Program-made: the position numbers and the translations under genes | From: Rhodoferax sp. UBA5149 | Lineage (GTDB): Bacteria; Pseudomonadota; Gammaproteobacteria; Burkholderiales; Burkholderiaceae_C | Direction of reading: 5' to 3' | NCBI RefSeq assembly: GCF_002413825.1 | Contig: NZ_DHXT01000012.1 | Span: 3,648 to 9,107, forward strand | Length of the DNA stretch: 5,460 nucleotides | The notes under the pieces: model-generated | Databases searched by the model: none | Seen by the model: the letters and a program-made list of their open reading frames with translations, nothing else | Told to the model about the DNA's origin: nothing | In this document: positions 1-5,278 of the stretch, piece after piece | How the letters are laid out: every line of letters begins with the position of its first letter | How positions within the stretch are numbered: the stretch's first letter is position 1

Positions 1-89
1 GCGGCGGCGGCGGCGGTGGTGGTTACGGCGGTGGCGCTGGCGGCGGCGGCCGTAGCGGCGGCGGCGGCGGTGGTGGTTACGGCGGTGGC
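1..89 (+). repeat. Two identical 35-bp copies encoding the Gly-rich tail
   Basis: Positions 1-35 and 55-89 are identical over 35 bases (period 54 nt, 18 codons). Each copy encodes seven Gly, one Tyr and three Gly, and the copies are separated by a spacer encoding Ala, Gly x4, Arg and Ser. Because even the GGC/GGT codon choice matches, this is a recent in-frame duplication within the gene rather than convergence. The left copy touches the window edge, so further copies may lie upstream. Such tracts change length readily by slippage or recombination. Confidence 0.85.
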
Positions 90-104
90 CGTAGCAGCTA
101 CTAA
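1..104 (+). CDS. C-terminal tail of a glycine-rich protein, probably an RRM-type RNA-binding protein (5' end outside window)
   Basis: Only the last 33 codons are present, read in the frame starting at position 3 and ending at TAA 102-104. The peptide is almost all Gly with Tyr, Arg and Ser in a GGGGYGGG...RSGGGGYGGGRSSY-like pattern. Small bacterial RRM RNA-binding proteins, common in betaproteobacteria and cyanobacteria, end in this kind of Gly/Tyr/Arg tail; the folded RRM domain would lie upstream of the window. Such proteins are single-stranded RNA binders, often cold-induced, and the tail is disordered. A strong intrinsic terminator follows 31 nt after the stop, which supports this being the true end of a transcribed gene. 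The assignment is an inference from composition: another Gly-rich protein cannot be excluded without the upstream sequence. That the frame is coding is likely from the regular GGC/GGT codon pattern and the clean stop. Confidence 0.68.
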   Translation, partial: GGGGGGGYGGGAGGGGRSGGGGGGGYGGGRSSY

Positions 105-130
105 GCACTCGACTGGCTTACGCCAAGCGA

Positions 131-160
131 AAATGAAAGGGCCCTTGTGGCCCTTTTTTC
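131..160 (+). terminator. Rho-independent terminator of the Gly-rich protein gene, possibly shared with the convergent SDR gene
   Basis: The stem AAAGGGCC (136-143) pairs with GGCCCTTT (149-156) around the 5-nt loop CTTGT, and T runs on to 159, giving a classic hairpin plus U-tract for + strand transcripts. Read on the - strand the same stem is followed by TTTCATTTT, a poorer but usable tail. It could therefore also stop the kdsD-kdsC-lptC-SDR transcript, whose last stop codon lies about 60 nt away. The rest of the 112-nt convergent gap (105-216) holds only a 4-bp GC hairpin at 196-206 with no T-tract. Confidence 0.85.
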
Positions 161-216
161 ATTTCATCATCCACGACACGCTCAACACGCCCCACCCCGC
201 TGCGGGTCAGGGCCGC

Positions 217-996
217 TCAAGCATCCGTCGTACGACGTGGTTTTCGGGGTCGCCCGGCAAAAACCTTGTCAAACAGCCAATTGGGCAGCAGCCGCAGCAC
301 CTTGGCCACCAGCCCCATTTGCCAGGGAATCACACGGTAGCTGACGCCAGCCTCAATCGCCTTGAATGCTTTTTCAGAAAAATCATCCGGGCGCATCAGG
401 AACGGCATGGCGTAGGCATTCTTCTGCGTCAACGGCGTATCGATATAGCCCGGGCACAGGGTCACCACTTTCACGCCGCTGCCCCGCAGCTCACCGCGCA
501 GACACTCGCAATAACTGATCATGGCCGCCTTGCTCGGACAGTTCGCACCATGGCCGGGAAAGCCGCGGATCCCGTTCACACTGCCGATGCCCACCAGAAT
601 TCCCGAGCCGCGCTTGACCATGGCATCCAAAAAAGGGTGAAACGTGGCGACCGTGCCCATGTTGTTGGTGGCAAAGGTGCTGGCCATCACCGCCATATCG
701 GCCCGCTGGGCCGTATCCACGCCAATGCTAATGCCAGCGCAGGCGATCACCACGTCGGGGACACCCTGCTGCTGCATGCAGGCCTGTCCCGCAGCCACAA
801 TGCTGTCAGATACAGAGACATCAGCACTATAAATTTGATAGCAATCTAGGCTTAATTGACAGGATCTGGCCCATGATTCGACCTCATGGGTGCGGCGTGC
901 CACCAAGGCCAGCGCATAGCCTGCCTGGTAAAAGCGCCAGGCCAGTGCCTGGCCAATGCCACTGGACGCACCCGTGATAAAAACGAGTCTGGACAT
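217..996 (-). CDS. Short-chain dehydrogenase/reductase (SDR) family protein with altered active site
   Basis: A 259-residue protein, normal length for a classical SDR (about 250). Classical SDRs are NAD(P)-dependent oxidoreductases with a Rossmann fold; substrate unknown here. The cofactor motif T-G-A-S-S-G-I-G lies at residues 8-15. Arg34-Arg35 at the end of strand 2 suggests NADP(H) preference, and D59 is the usual Asp of the adenine pocket. N112, S139 and K156 match three members of the Asn-Ser-Tyr-Lys tetrad. The Tyr position (152, four before the Lys and 13 after Ser139) is Asn, codon AAC at 541-543, and the NNAG motif reads A-C-A-G (85-88). The C terminus (about 222-256) has a hydrophobic stretch followed by a basic tail. 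Start ATG 996 is chosen because GGAGGA lies 9 nt upstream; the open frame runs on to 1128 but that part overlaps lptC. It is the last gene of the kdsD operon, 22 nt after lptC. No substrate can be assigned, and activity is in doubt. Confidence 0.9.
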   Translation of the reverse strand: MSRLVFITGASSGIGQALAWRFYQAGYALALVARRTHEVESWARSCQLSLDCYQIYSADVSVSDSIVAAGQACMQQQGVPDVVIACAGISIGVDTAQRADMAVMASTFATNNMGTVATFHPFLDAMVKRGSGILVGIGSVNGIRGFPGHGANCPSKAAMISYCECLRGELRGSGVKVVTLCPGYIDTPLTQKNAYAMPFLMRPDDFSEKAFKAIEAGVSYRVIPWQMGLVAKVLRLLPNWLFDKVFAGRPRKPRRTTDA

Positions 997-1005
997 GGAT
1001 AAGTG

Positions 1006-1011
1006 TCCTCC
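1006..1011 (-). promoter_or_regulatory. Shine-Dalgarno site fixing the SDR start
   Basis: GGAGGA on the - strand lies 9 nt before ATG 996, inside the short gap after the lptC stop. It decides between this ATG and in-frame starts further upstream within lptC. Confidence 0.8.
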
Positions 1012-1018
1012 GGGCTGT

Positions 1019-1636
1019 CTATTTGGCGGCGTCAGGCACCAGCGTGCCCTTGACACGTCCCTTGAGCTGCATGACGCGGTCGAGATTGTCGAAATCCATC
1101 GTGTCTGCCGTGAAGTGGTCTTTACCACGTATCAGTTCCACCGGTTTGTGCGATTTGACGCGCTCGGTATTCATAAACGCATGAAGAAACTCGCCGCGAA
1201 ACTCCATGCCAGGCTGCGGCTGCCCCGCCTTGTTGGTCACGGACTCGCGCACCACCCGGGCGTCGCCAAACAACTGCACTTCCGACGCATCACCATTGGT
1301 TAACGCGCGATTGGCGGATGCCGTGCTCAGGCGACCCTCTTCGTTAAATGAGCGGATGCGCACAAAATCGATTTCCAGCGTGTCCGTGTCAGGGAAGTGG
1401 CGGGCATCGCTCCCCAACACTTCACTCTTGAGGCGTCCCGCGCCATCAAAGGTCTTGACCGAAAACTTGCGCATGAAATAGTCGGGCTCGTGCCGGGCAG
1501 GCGCCTCCTGCTCGGGCGGCAGCGACAGCGGCGTGCTGCGAACCAGCCAGTAGGTTCCCAACGCCAGCACGCCCATGAGAATCACGGGCAGGTAGAGCGA
1601 CAGGCGTTCCCACGCGGCACGTATCAGTTTTATCAC
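1019..1636 (-). CDS. lptC: LPS export ABC transporter periplasmic protein LptC
   Basis: LptC is the bitopic inner-membrane protein that takes lipopolysaccharide from the LptB2FG transporter and hands it to periplasmic LptA for transfer to the outer membrane. The 205-residue protein (E. coli 191) has a short basic N-terminus, one transmembrane helix at about residues 13-32 and a periplasmic LptC/DUF1239 beta-jellyroll from about 50 on. Family-like stretches include P-D-Y-F-M (51-55), H-F-P-D-T-D (80-85) and L-K-G-R-V (191-195). The start codon is GTG at 1636, overlapping the kdsC stop as GTGA, with GGAGG 10 nt upstream, so the two are probably translationally coupled. The stop is TAG at 1019-1021. 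It is third in the kdsD-kdsC-lptC-SDR operon. The often adjacent lptA and lptB do not follow in this window. Confidence 0.93.
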   Translation of the reverse strand: MIKLIRAAWERLSLYLPVILMGVLALGTYWLVRSTPLSLPPEQEAPARHEPDYFMRKFSVKTFDGAGRLKSEVLGSDARHFPDTDTLEIDFVRIRSFNEEGRLSTASANRALTNGDASEVQLFGDARVVRESVTNKAGQPQPGMEFRGEFLHAFMNTERVKSHKPVELIRGKDHFTADTMDFDNLDRVMQLKGRVKGTLVPDAAK

Positions 1637-2178
1637 CGCGTGCTTTCCTCCAGCAGACGGGCGTACTGGCCGCTAGCCACCAGCAGCAAATCACACAATT
1701 CTCTGACGGCGCCATCCCCGCCCCGGGCCTTGGTCACGTAATGCGAGGCCGCCTTGACCTCCTCATGGGCGTTGTGTGGCGCACAGGCCAGCGCGCAGCG
1801 CCGCATCACGGCAAGATCCGGCCAGTCGTCACCCATCGCTGCAGCCTGACCCCAGTCCAGCCCCAAGGCCTTGAGGGTTTGTTCGGCGGCTGGGCGTTTG
1901 TCCTCCGTGCCATAGTGCACATGCGCGATGCCCAGGGCTTCAAGCCGCAAACGCAGGGGTTTGGAGTCGCGCCCGGTGATGACCGCCGGGGTGATGCCGG
2001 CCCGCTGCAACAGCTTGAGGCCGTGGCCGTCCAGCGTATGAAAACGCTTGATCGTTTCGCCCGTTTCCATGAAGTACAGGCCGCCGTCGGTCAGGACGCC
2101 ATCGACATCGAAGAACGCCACGCGAATGCCCTGCGCCTTGAGCAGCAACTCCGGGGGGAAATTGAGTGCGGGGGCCAT
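1633..2178 (-). CDS. kdsC: 3-deoxy-D-manno-octulosonate 8-phosphate phosphatase KdsC (HAD family)
   Basis: KdsC hydrolyses Kdo-8-phosphate to Kdo and phosphate in the cytoplasm, the step before CMP-Kdo activation for LPS inner core. The protein is 181 residues, typical of the small cap-less C0 HAD class that works as a tetramer. All four HAD motifs are visible: F-F-D-V-D-G-V-L-T-D at 22-31 (nucleophile D24, acid/base D26), T68 in V-I-T-G-R (66-70), K94 in E-D-K-R (92-95), and G-D-D-W-P-D at 116-121 (Mg-binding Asp). The G-G-D-G-A-V-R-E-L segment near residues 153-161 is typical of KdsC. The start ATG 2178 shares its A with the kdsD stop (TGATG), with a modest AAGG 6-7 nt upstream; an in-frame ATG at 2226 would lie inside kdsD and add residues unlike the family. 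It overlaps lptC by four bases. Operonic with kdsD, the same pathway. Confidence 0.95.
   Translation of the reverse strand: MAPALNFPPELLLKAQGIRVAFFDVDGVLTDGGLYFMETGETIKRFHTLDGHGLKLLQRAGITPAVITGRDSKPLRLRLEALGIAHVHYGTEDKRPAAEQTLKALGLDWGQAAAMGDDWPDLAVMRRCALACAPHNAHEEVKAASHYVTKARGGDGAVRELCDLLLVASGQYARLLEESTR
1646..1651 (-). promoter_or_regulatory. Shine-Dalgarno site for the GTG start of lptC
   Basis: GGAGGA on the - strand lies inside the 3' end of kdsC, with GGAGG ending 10 nt before GTG 1636. It supports the non-ATG start of lptC, which overlaps the kdsC stop by four bases. Confidence 0.75.
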
Positions 2179-3179
2179 CAGATTACCTTGGCCCGCATCA
2201 GATCGTTGCTGTTGAGGGCGCCGCACAGCTGACCCGCCGCATCCAGCACCAGCACGCTGGTAATGCAGTGGTGTTCCATCAATTCGGCGGCCTCCACCGC
2301 CAGGGCTGTGCTGGCGACTGTGCGCGGCTTGGGATGCATGACTTGCTGCGCGGTGGCGGCACGCAGATCAATGCCTTTCTCGACCAAGCGGCGCAGGTCG
2401 CCGTCGGTAAAAATCCCCAGCACGCTCATGTTGTCATCCACGACGGCCGTCGCGCCCAGGCCCTTGACGCTCATCTCGCGCATCAATTCGCTGAAACTGG
2501 CCTGCGGTCCGACCTTGGGTACGTCATCACCCAAGCGCATCACATCACTGACGTGGGTGAGCAGCTTGCGTCCCAGCGCGCCGCCGGGGTGGGAGCGCGC
2601 GAAATCTTCCGCCTTGAAGCCGCGCGCATCCAGCAAGGCGACGGCCAGCGCGTCGCCCAGCGCGAGCTGCGCCGTGGTGCTCGCCGTGGGCGCCAGGTTC
2701 AAGGGGCAGGCTTCTTTCTCGACGCCGCAATCCAGAAACACATCGGCATGGCGGGCCAGCGTCGATTCGGCCTTGCCCGCCATGGCAATCAGGGGCGCAC
2801 CCATGCGCTTGAGCACGGGCAGGATCGCCGTCAGCTCTTCTGACTCGCCACTGTTCGAAATCGCCAGCACCAGATCGACCGGTTTGATCATGCCGAGGTC
2901 GCCGTGGCTGGCTTCGGCCGGGTGCACGAACATGGCGGGCGTCCCGGTAGAGGCCAGCGTGGCCGCTATCTTGCGCCCGATGTGGCCGCTCTTGCCCATG
3001 CCCATCACCACCACGCGACCCCGCACCAACAGCATCATCTCCACCGCACGGGCGAAAGAAGCGCCCAGGTGCTGCTTCAAACCCAGCACAGCGGCCGCCT
3101 CGATGTCCAGCGTTTCCCGTGCCAGGCGAATGGCCTGCTCCGCCTGAAAGGCCGCGGCCTGGTTTTGTTGACTAGTCAT
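2178..3179 (-). CDS. kdsD: D-arabinose-5-phosphate isomerase KdsD (KpsF/GutQ family, SIS + 2 CBS)
   Basis: KdsD interconverts ribulose-5-phosphate and arabinose-5-phosphate in the cytoplasm, the entry step of Kdo and hence LPS synthesis. At 333 residues it matches E. coli KdsD (328). An N-terminal SIS sugar-isomerase domain (about 45-180) carries M-G-M-G-K-S-G-H-I-G at 59-68 and S-N-S-G-E-S at 108-113. The four residues reported as catalytic in E. coli KdsD (K59, E111, E152, H193) map by a constant offset of four to K63, E115, E156 and H197, all present. Two CBS domains follow (about 205-265 and 275-333), with F-T-D-G-D-L-R-R at 257-264 and N-D-L-M-R-A at 325-330. The start ATG 3179 is forced, because an in-frame TAA lies at 3191-3189 with no other start between; no Shine-Dalgarno is visible. 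It is first in the operon, divergent from the antiporter gene. GutQ and KpsF are paralogues of the same activity; the kdsC/lptC context favours KdsD. Confidence 0.95.
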   Translation of the reverse strand: MTSQQNQAAAFQAEQAIRLARETLDIEAAAVLGLKQHLGASFARAVEMMLLVRGRVVVMGMGKSGHIGRKIAATLASTGTPAMFVHPAEASHGDLGMIKPVDLVLAISNSGESEELTAILPVLKRMGAPLIAMAGKAESTLARHADVFLDCGVEKEACPLNLAPTASTTAQLALGDALAVALLDARGFKAEDFARSHPGGALGRKLLTHVSDVMRLGDDVPKVGPQASFSELMREMSVKGLGATAVVDDNMSVLGIFTDGDLRRLVEKGIDLRAATAQQVMHPKPRTVASTALAVEAAELMEHHCITSVLVLDAAGQLCGALNSNDLMRAKVI

Positions 3180-3226
3180 TGCCGCATTTTATCGGTCAGC
3201 GCGTCGCTGCTTGTTAGTATCTGGGA
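3180..3226. promoter_or_regulatory. Divergent promoter region between kdsD and the antiporter gene
   Basis: Only 47 bp separate the two start codons, so both 5' control regions must lie here or inside the opposite gene. On the + strand TAGTAT (3215-3220) resembles a -10 and ends 6 nt before ATG 3227. On the - strand TAAAAT (3191-3186, five of six matches to TATAAT) ends 6 nt before ATG 3179. No convincing -35 hexamer is found 16-18 nt upstream of either. If used, these elements would start transcription at or next to the start codons. The presence of promoters is inferred from layout; the exact hexamers are tentative. Confidence 0.4.
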
Positions 3227-5212
3227 ATGAGCCCGCTTGAACTGACGCTCCTCTACCTGCTGGCCGCCGTGCTGGGTGTGGTGGTGTGCCGCTCCATGAA
3301 ACTGCCACCGATGCTGGGTTATCTGGCGGTGGGCGTGCTGATCGGACCCAACGCCCTGGCGCTGGCGCAAAACGCCGATGGCGTGCGCCATTTGGGCGAA
3401 TTCGGGGTGGTGTTCCTGATGTTTGTCATCGGGCTGGAGTTCAACCTGCCCAAACTGCGTGCCATGCGCAAGCATGTGTTTGGACTGGGGTTTTTCCAGG
3501 TGCTGTTAACCATGCTCGGTGCCACCGCGGCCGCCCTCAGTCTGGCCGTCCTGGCGCCGACGCTTTGGGGTATGCGTTGGCAAACGGCGTTGGCCCTGTC
3601 GGGCGCACTGGCCATGAGCAGCACGGCCATTGTGGTCAAGCTGATGACCGAGCGACTGGAAATGGAATCGGAGCACGGCAAACGTGTCATGGGGGTGCTG
3701 CTGTTTCAGGACTTGGCCGTGGTCCCGCTGTTGGTCCTGATCCCGGCGCTGGGGGCTTCCGGCGAACAACTTTTCGCAACCTTGGTGATCGCGACCCTCA
3801 AGGCCACTGTTTTGATCACCTTGCTGCTGGTCGGTGGCCAGCACGTGATGCGCTGGTGGCTGACGCTGGTGGCCCGGCGCAAGAGCGAAGAGCTGTTTGT
3901 CCTGAATCTGCTGCTCATCACCCTGGGGCTGGCCTGGTTGACGGAGCTGGCGGGCCTGAGTCTGGCGCTGGGGGCTTTTATCGCGGGCATGCTGATCTCG
4001 GAGACGCAATACAAACAGCAGGTGGAGACCGATATCCGGCCGTTTCACGATGTCTTGCTAGGCCTGTTTTTCATCAGCATCGGCATGATGCTGGACTGGC
4101 GTCTACTGCTGGAACAATGGCCCCTGGTGCTCTTTCTGGTCACGCTGCCGGTGCTGTTCAAGGCCGCATTGGTGACCTTGCTGGCACGTCGGCTGGGCGC
4201 CATGACCGGCGTTTCGCTGCGCACCGGCCTGTACCTCGCGCAAGCCGGTGAATTCGGCTTTGTGCTGTTGACACTGGCACAGACCAACGCCCTGATACCG
4301 CCCGCGCTGCTGAACCCGATACTGGCGAGCATGGTGCTTTCCATGCTGGCCACGCCCTTCATCATTCTGTACAGCAACCAGATTGTGATGAAGCTGGTCA
4401 GCAGCGAATGGCTGCAGCAGTCCCTGCAAATGACCACCATTGCCCGCAAGTCGATCAACGCCAACAAGCATGTGATTATTTGTGGCTACGGCCGCTGCGG
4501 GCAGAACCTGGCCCGCATGCTGGAGCAAGAAGGCATCCCCTACATGGCGCTGGACCTCGACCCGGATCGGGTGCGCCAGGCCGCGGCCGCCGGTGACTCC
4601 GTGGTGTTTGGCGATGCCGCCCGCCTGCAGGCCCTGATGGCGGCGGGGCTGGCACGGGCCAGTGCCGTGGTCATCACCTACCTTGAGGTACCTGGCGCCA
4701 TGAAGATACTGGCCCATACCCGGTCCCATGCACCCCAGGTGCCCGTCATCGTCCGCACGCAGGACGACCGTGACCTTGAAGCGCTGCAACAAGCCGGCGC
4801 CACCGAGGTGGTGCCGGAGGCGATCGAAGGCTCGCTGATGCTGGCCAGCCACGCCCTGGCACTGGTGGGCGTGCCGATGCGGCGTGTGATTCGCATCGTG
4901 CAAAACCAGCGTGATGCCCGCTACAACCTGCTTCGTGGCTACTTCCATGGGGCCGACGACGAATCGGTTGATGAACTCCATCAGGAACGACTGACGTCGC
5001 TGACCCTGCCTTTGGGCGCCAAGTCCATTGGCAGGCCAGTCAGCTATTCGGCCTTGCAGGCGCTGGATGTTCACATCGTCAGCCTGCGCCGCAGCGGCGG
5101 CAAAGTCGTGTCCATCGCGCAGGACCCGTTGATTGAAGATGGCGATACGCTGGTGCTCTCCGGCAAGGCCGAATCGCTGGCCATGGCCGAGCAGATATTG
5201 CTCAAGGGTTGA
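3227..5212 (+). CDS. KefB/YbaL-type monovalent cation:proton antiporter (CPA2) with RCK domains
   Basis: Inner-membrane antiporter expected to exchange K+ or Na+ for H+ under control of a cytoplasmic nucleotide-sensing domain. The 661-residue protein has a membrane part of about 12-13 helices (residues 4-385) with CPA2 landmarks: F-V-I-G-L-E-F-N-L (66-74), S-S-T-A-I-V-V-K (131-138), L-L-F-Q-D-L-A (158-164, D162 the likely ion-binding Asp), and G-E-F-G-F (341-345). The segment Q-V-E-T-D-I-R-P at 265-272 aligns with the HALESDIEP gating loop of KefC, keeping the acidic residues but not the His. A linker leads to an RCK-N/TrkA-N Rossmann domain (about 413-530; G-Y-G-R-C-G at 420-425, acidic D443 and D445 after strand 2) and a TrkA-C domain (about 585-661). 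It is longer than E. coli KefB (601) and KefC (620). The start ATG 3227 is forced by an in-frame TAG at 3215-3217; the preceding GGGA is too close for a normal Shine-Dalgarno. Ion specificity and any glutathione gating cannot be read from the sequence. Confidence 0.93.
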   Translation: MSPLELTLLYLLAAVLGVVVCRSMKLPPMLGYLAVGVLIGPNALALAQNADGVRHLGEFGVVFLMFVIGLEFNLPKLRAMRKHVFGLGFFQVLLTMLGATAAALSLAVLAPTLWGMRWQTALALSGALAMSSTAIVVKLMTERLEMESEHGKRVMGVLLFQDLAVVPLLVLIPALGASGEQLFATLVIATLKATVLITLLLVGGQHVMRWWLTLVARRKSEELFVLNLLLITLGLAWLTELAGLSLALGAFIAGMLISETQYKQQVETDIRPFHDVLLGLFFISIGMMLDWRLLLEQWPLVLFLVTLPVLFKAALVTLLARRLGAMTGVSLRTGLYLAQAGEFGFVLLTLAQTNALIPPALLNPILASMVLSMLATPFIILYSNQIVMKLVSSEWLQQSLQMTTIARKSINANKHVIICGYGRCGQNLARMLEQEGIPYMALDLDPDRVRQAAAAGDSVVFGDAARLQALMAAGLARASAVVITYLEVPGAMKILAHTRSHAPQVPVIVRTQDDRDLEALQQAGATEVVPEAIEGSLMLASHALALVGVPMRRVIRIVQNQRDARYNLLRGYFHGADDESVDELHQERLTSLTLPLGAKSIGRPVSYSALQALDVHIVSLRRSGGKVVSIAQDPLIEDGDTLVLSGKAESLAMAEQILLKG

Positions 5213-5224
5213 AGCGCCCTGGCC

Positions 5225-5251
5225 TTGCCGGATTCAGGCACGATGCACAAT
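5225..5251 (+). promoter_or_regulatory. Possible promoter of apt
   Basis: TTGCCG (5225-5230) matches four of six -35 bases, and CACAAT (5246-5251) matches four of six -10 bases with a 15-nt spacer, short of the ideal 17. Transcription would start near 5258, about 20 nt before apt. The gene could instead be read through from the antiporter 66 nt upstream. Confidence 0.35.
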
Positions 5252-5270
5252 AGGGGTTCAAGCCCCTTTC
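5252..5270 (+). terminator. Short GC hairpin between antiporter and apt; weak terminator or 5' UTR structure
   Basis: AGGGG (5252-5256) pairs with CCCCT (5263-5267) around TTCAAG, followed by only TTTC. It could be a weak terminator for the antiporter transcript. If the proposed apt promoter is used, most of it instead sits at the very 5' end of the apt leader, four bases before the ribosome site. The short T-tract argues against efficient termination. Confidence 0.35.
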
Positions 5271-5275
5271 GGTGA
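5271..5275 (+). promoter_or_regulatory. Ribosome binding site of apt
   Basis: GGTGA followed by TCC and ATG matches the 3' part of the full anti-SD complement (TAAGGAGGTGA). It lies at the close spacing expected for that part and supports the start at 5279. Confidence 0.5.
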
Positions 5276-5278
5276 TCC

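Noticed and set aside
1..104. CRISPR-like or satellite repeat array
   Set aside because: The two 35-bp units are in frame with a Gly/Tyr/Arg coding pattern and a stop codon, and the spacer is Gly codons too. It is a coding repeat, not an array.
194..207. GC hairpin just after the SDR stop as a dedicated terminator
   Set aside because: The stem is only four base pairs (196-199 with 203-206) and is followed on the - strand by a G-rich run rather than T. The hairpin at 136-156 is a better candidate.
16..849. Long + strand open frame (277 codons) opposite the SDR gene
   Set aside because: It starts in an alternative frame of the Gly-rich tail, runs through the terminator hairpin and lies antisense to a clear SDR. 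Its Ala/Val-rich then His/Arg-rich composition is typical of shadows in GC-rich DNA.
997..1128. N-terminal extension of the SDR to an upstream ATG at 1128
   Set aside because: The extra 44 residues resemble no SDR N-terminus and overlap lptC by 110 bases. The ATG at 996 has a strong Shine-Dalgarno and puts the first beta strand at the usual position.
2179..2226. Upstream in-frame start for kdsC at 2226
   Set aside because: It would lie inside the kdsD C-terminus and add a Gln/Arg-rich stretch not seen in KdsC. ATG 2178 gives the usual length and a TGATG stop-start junction.
2263..3147. Long + strand open frame (294 codons) opposite kdsD
   Set aside because: It lies entirely antisense to a well-conserved kdsD, is Ser/Arg/Ala-rich, has no recognisable domain and no convincing ribosome site. 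It is a by-product of codon bias.
4103..5074. Long - strand open frame (323 codons) opposite the antiporter
   Set aside because: It is antisense to conserved membrane and RCK domains. Its Gln/His/Gly-rich translation is the usual complement of Leu/Val/Ala-rich coding sequence.
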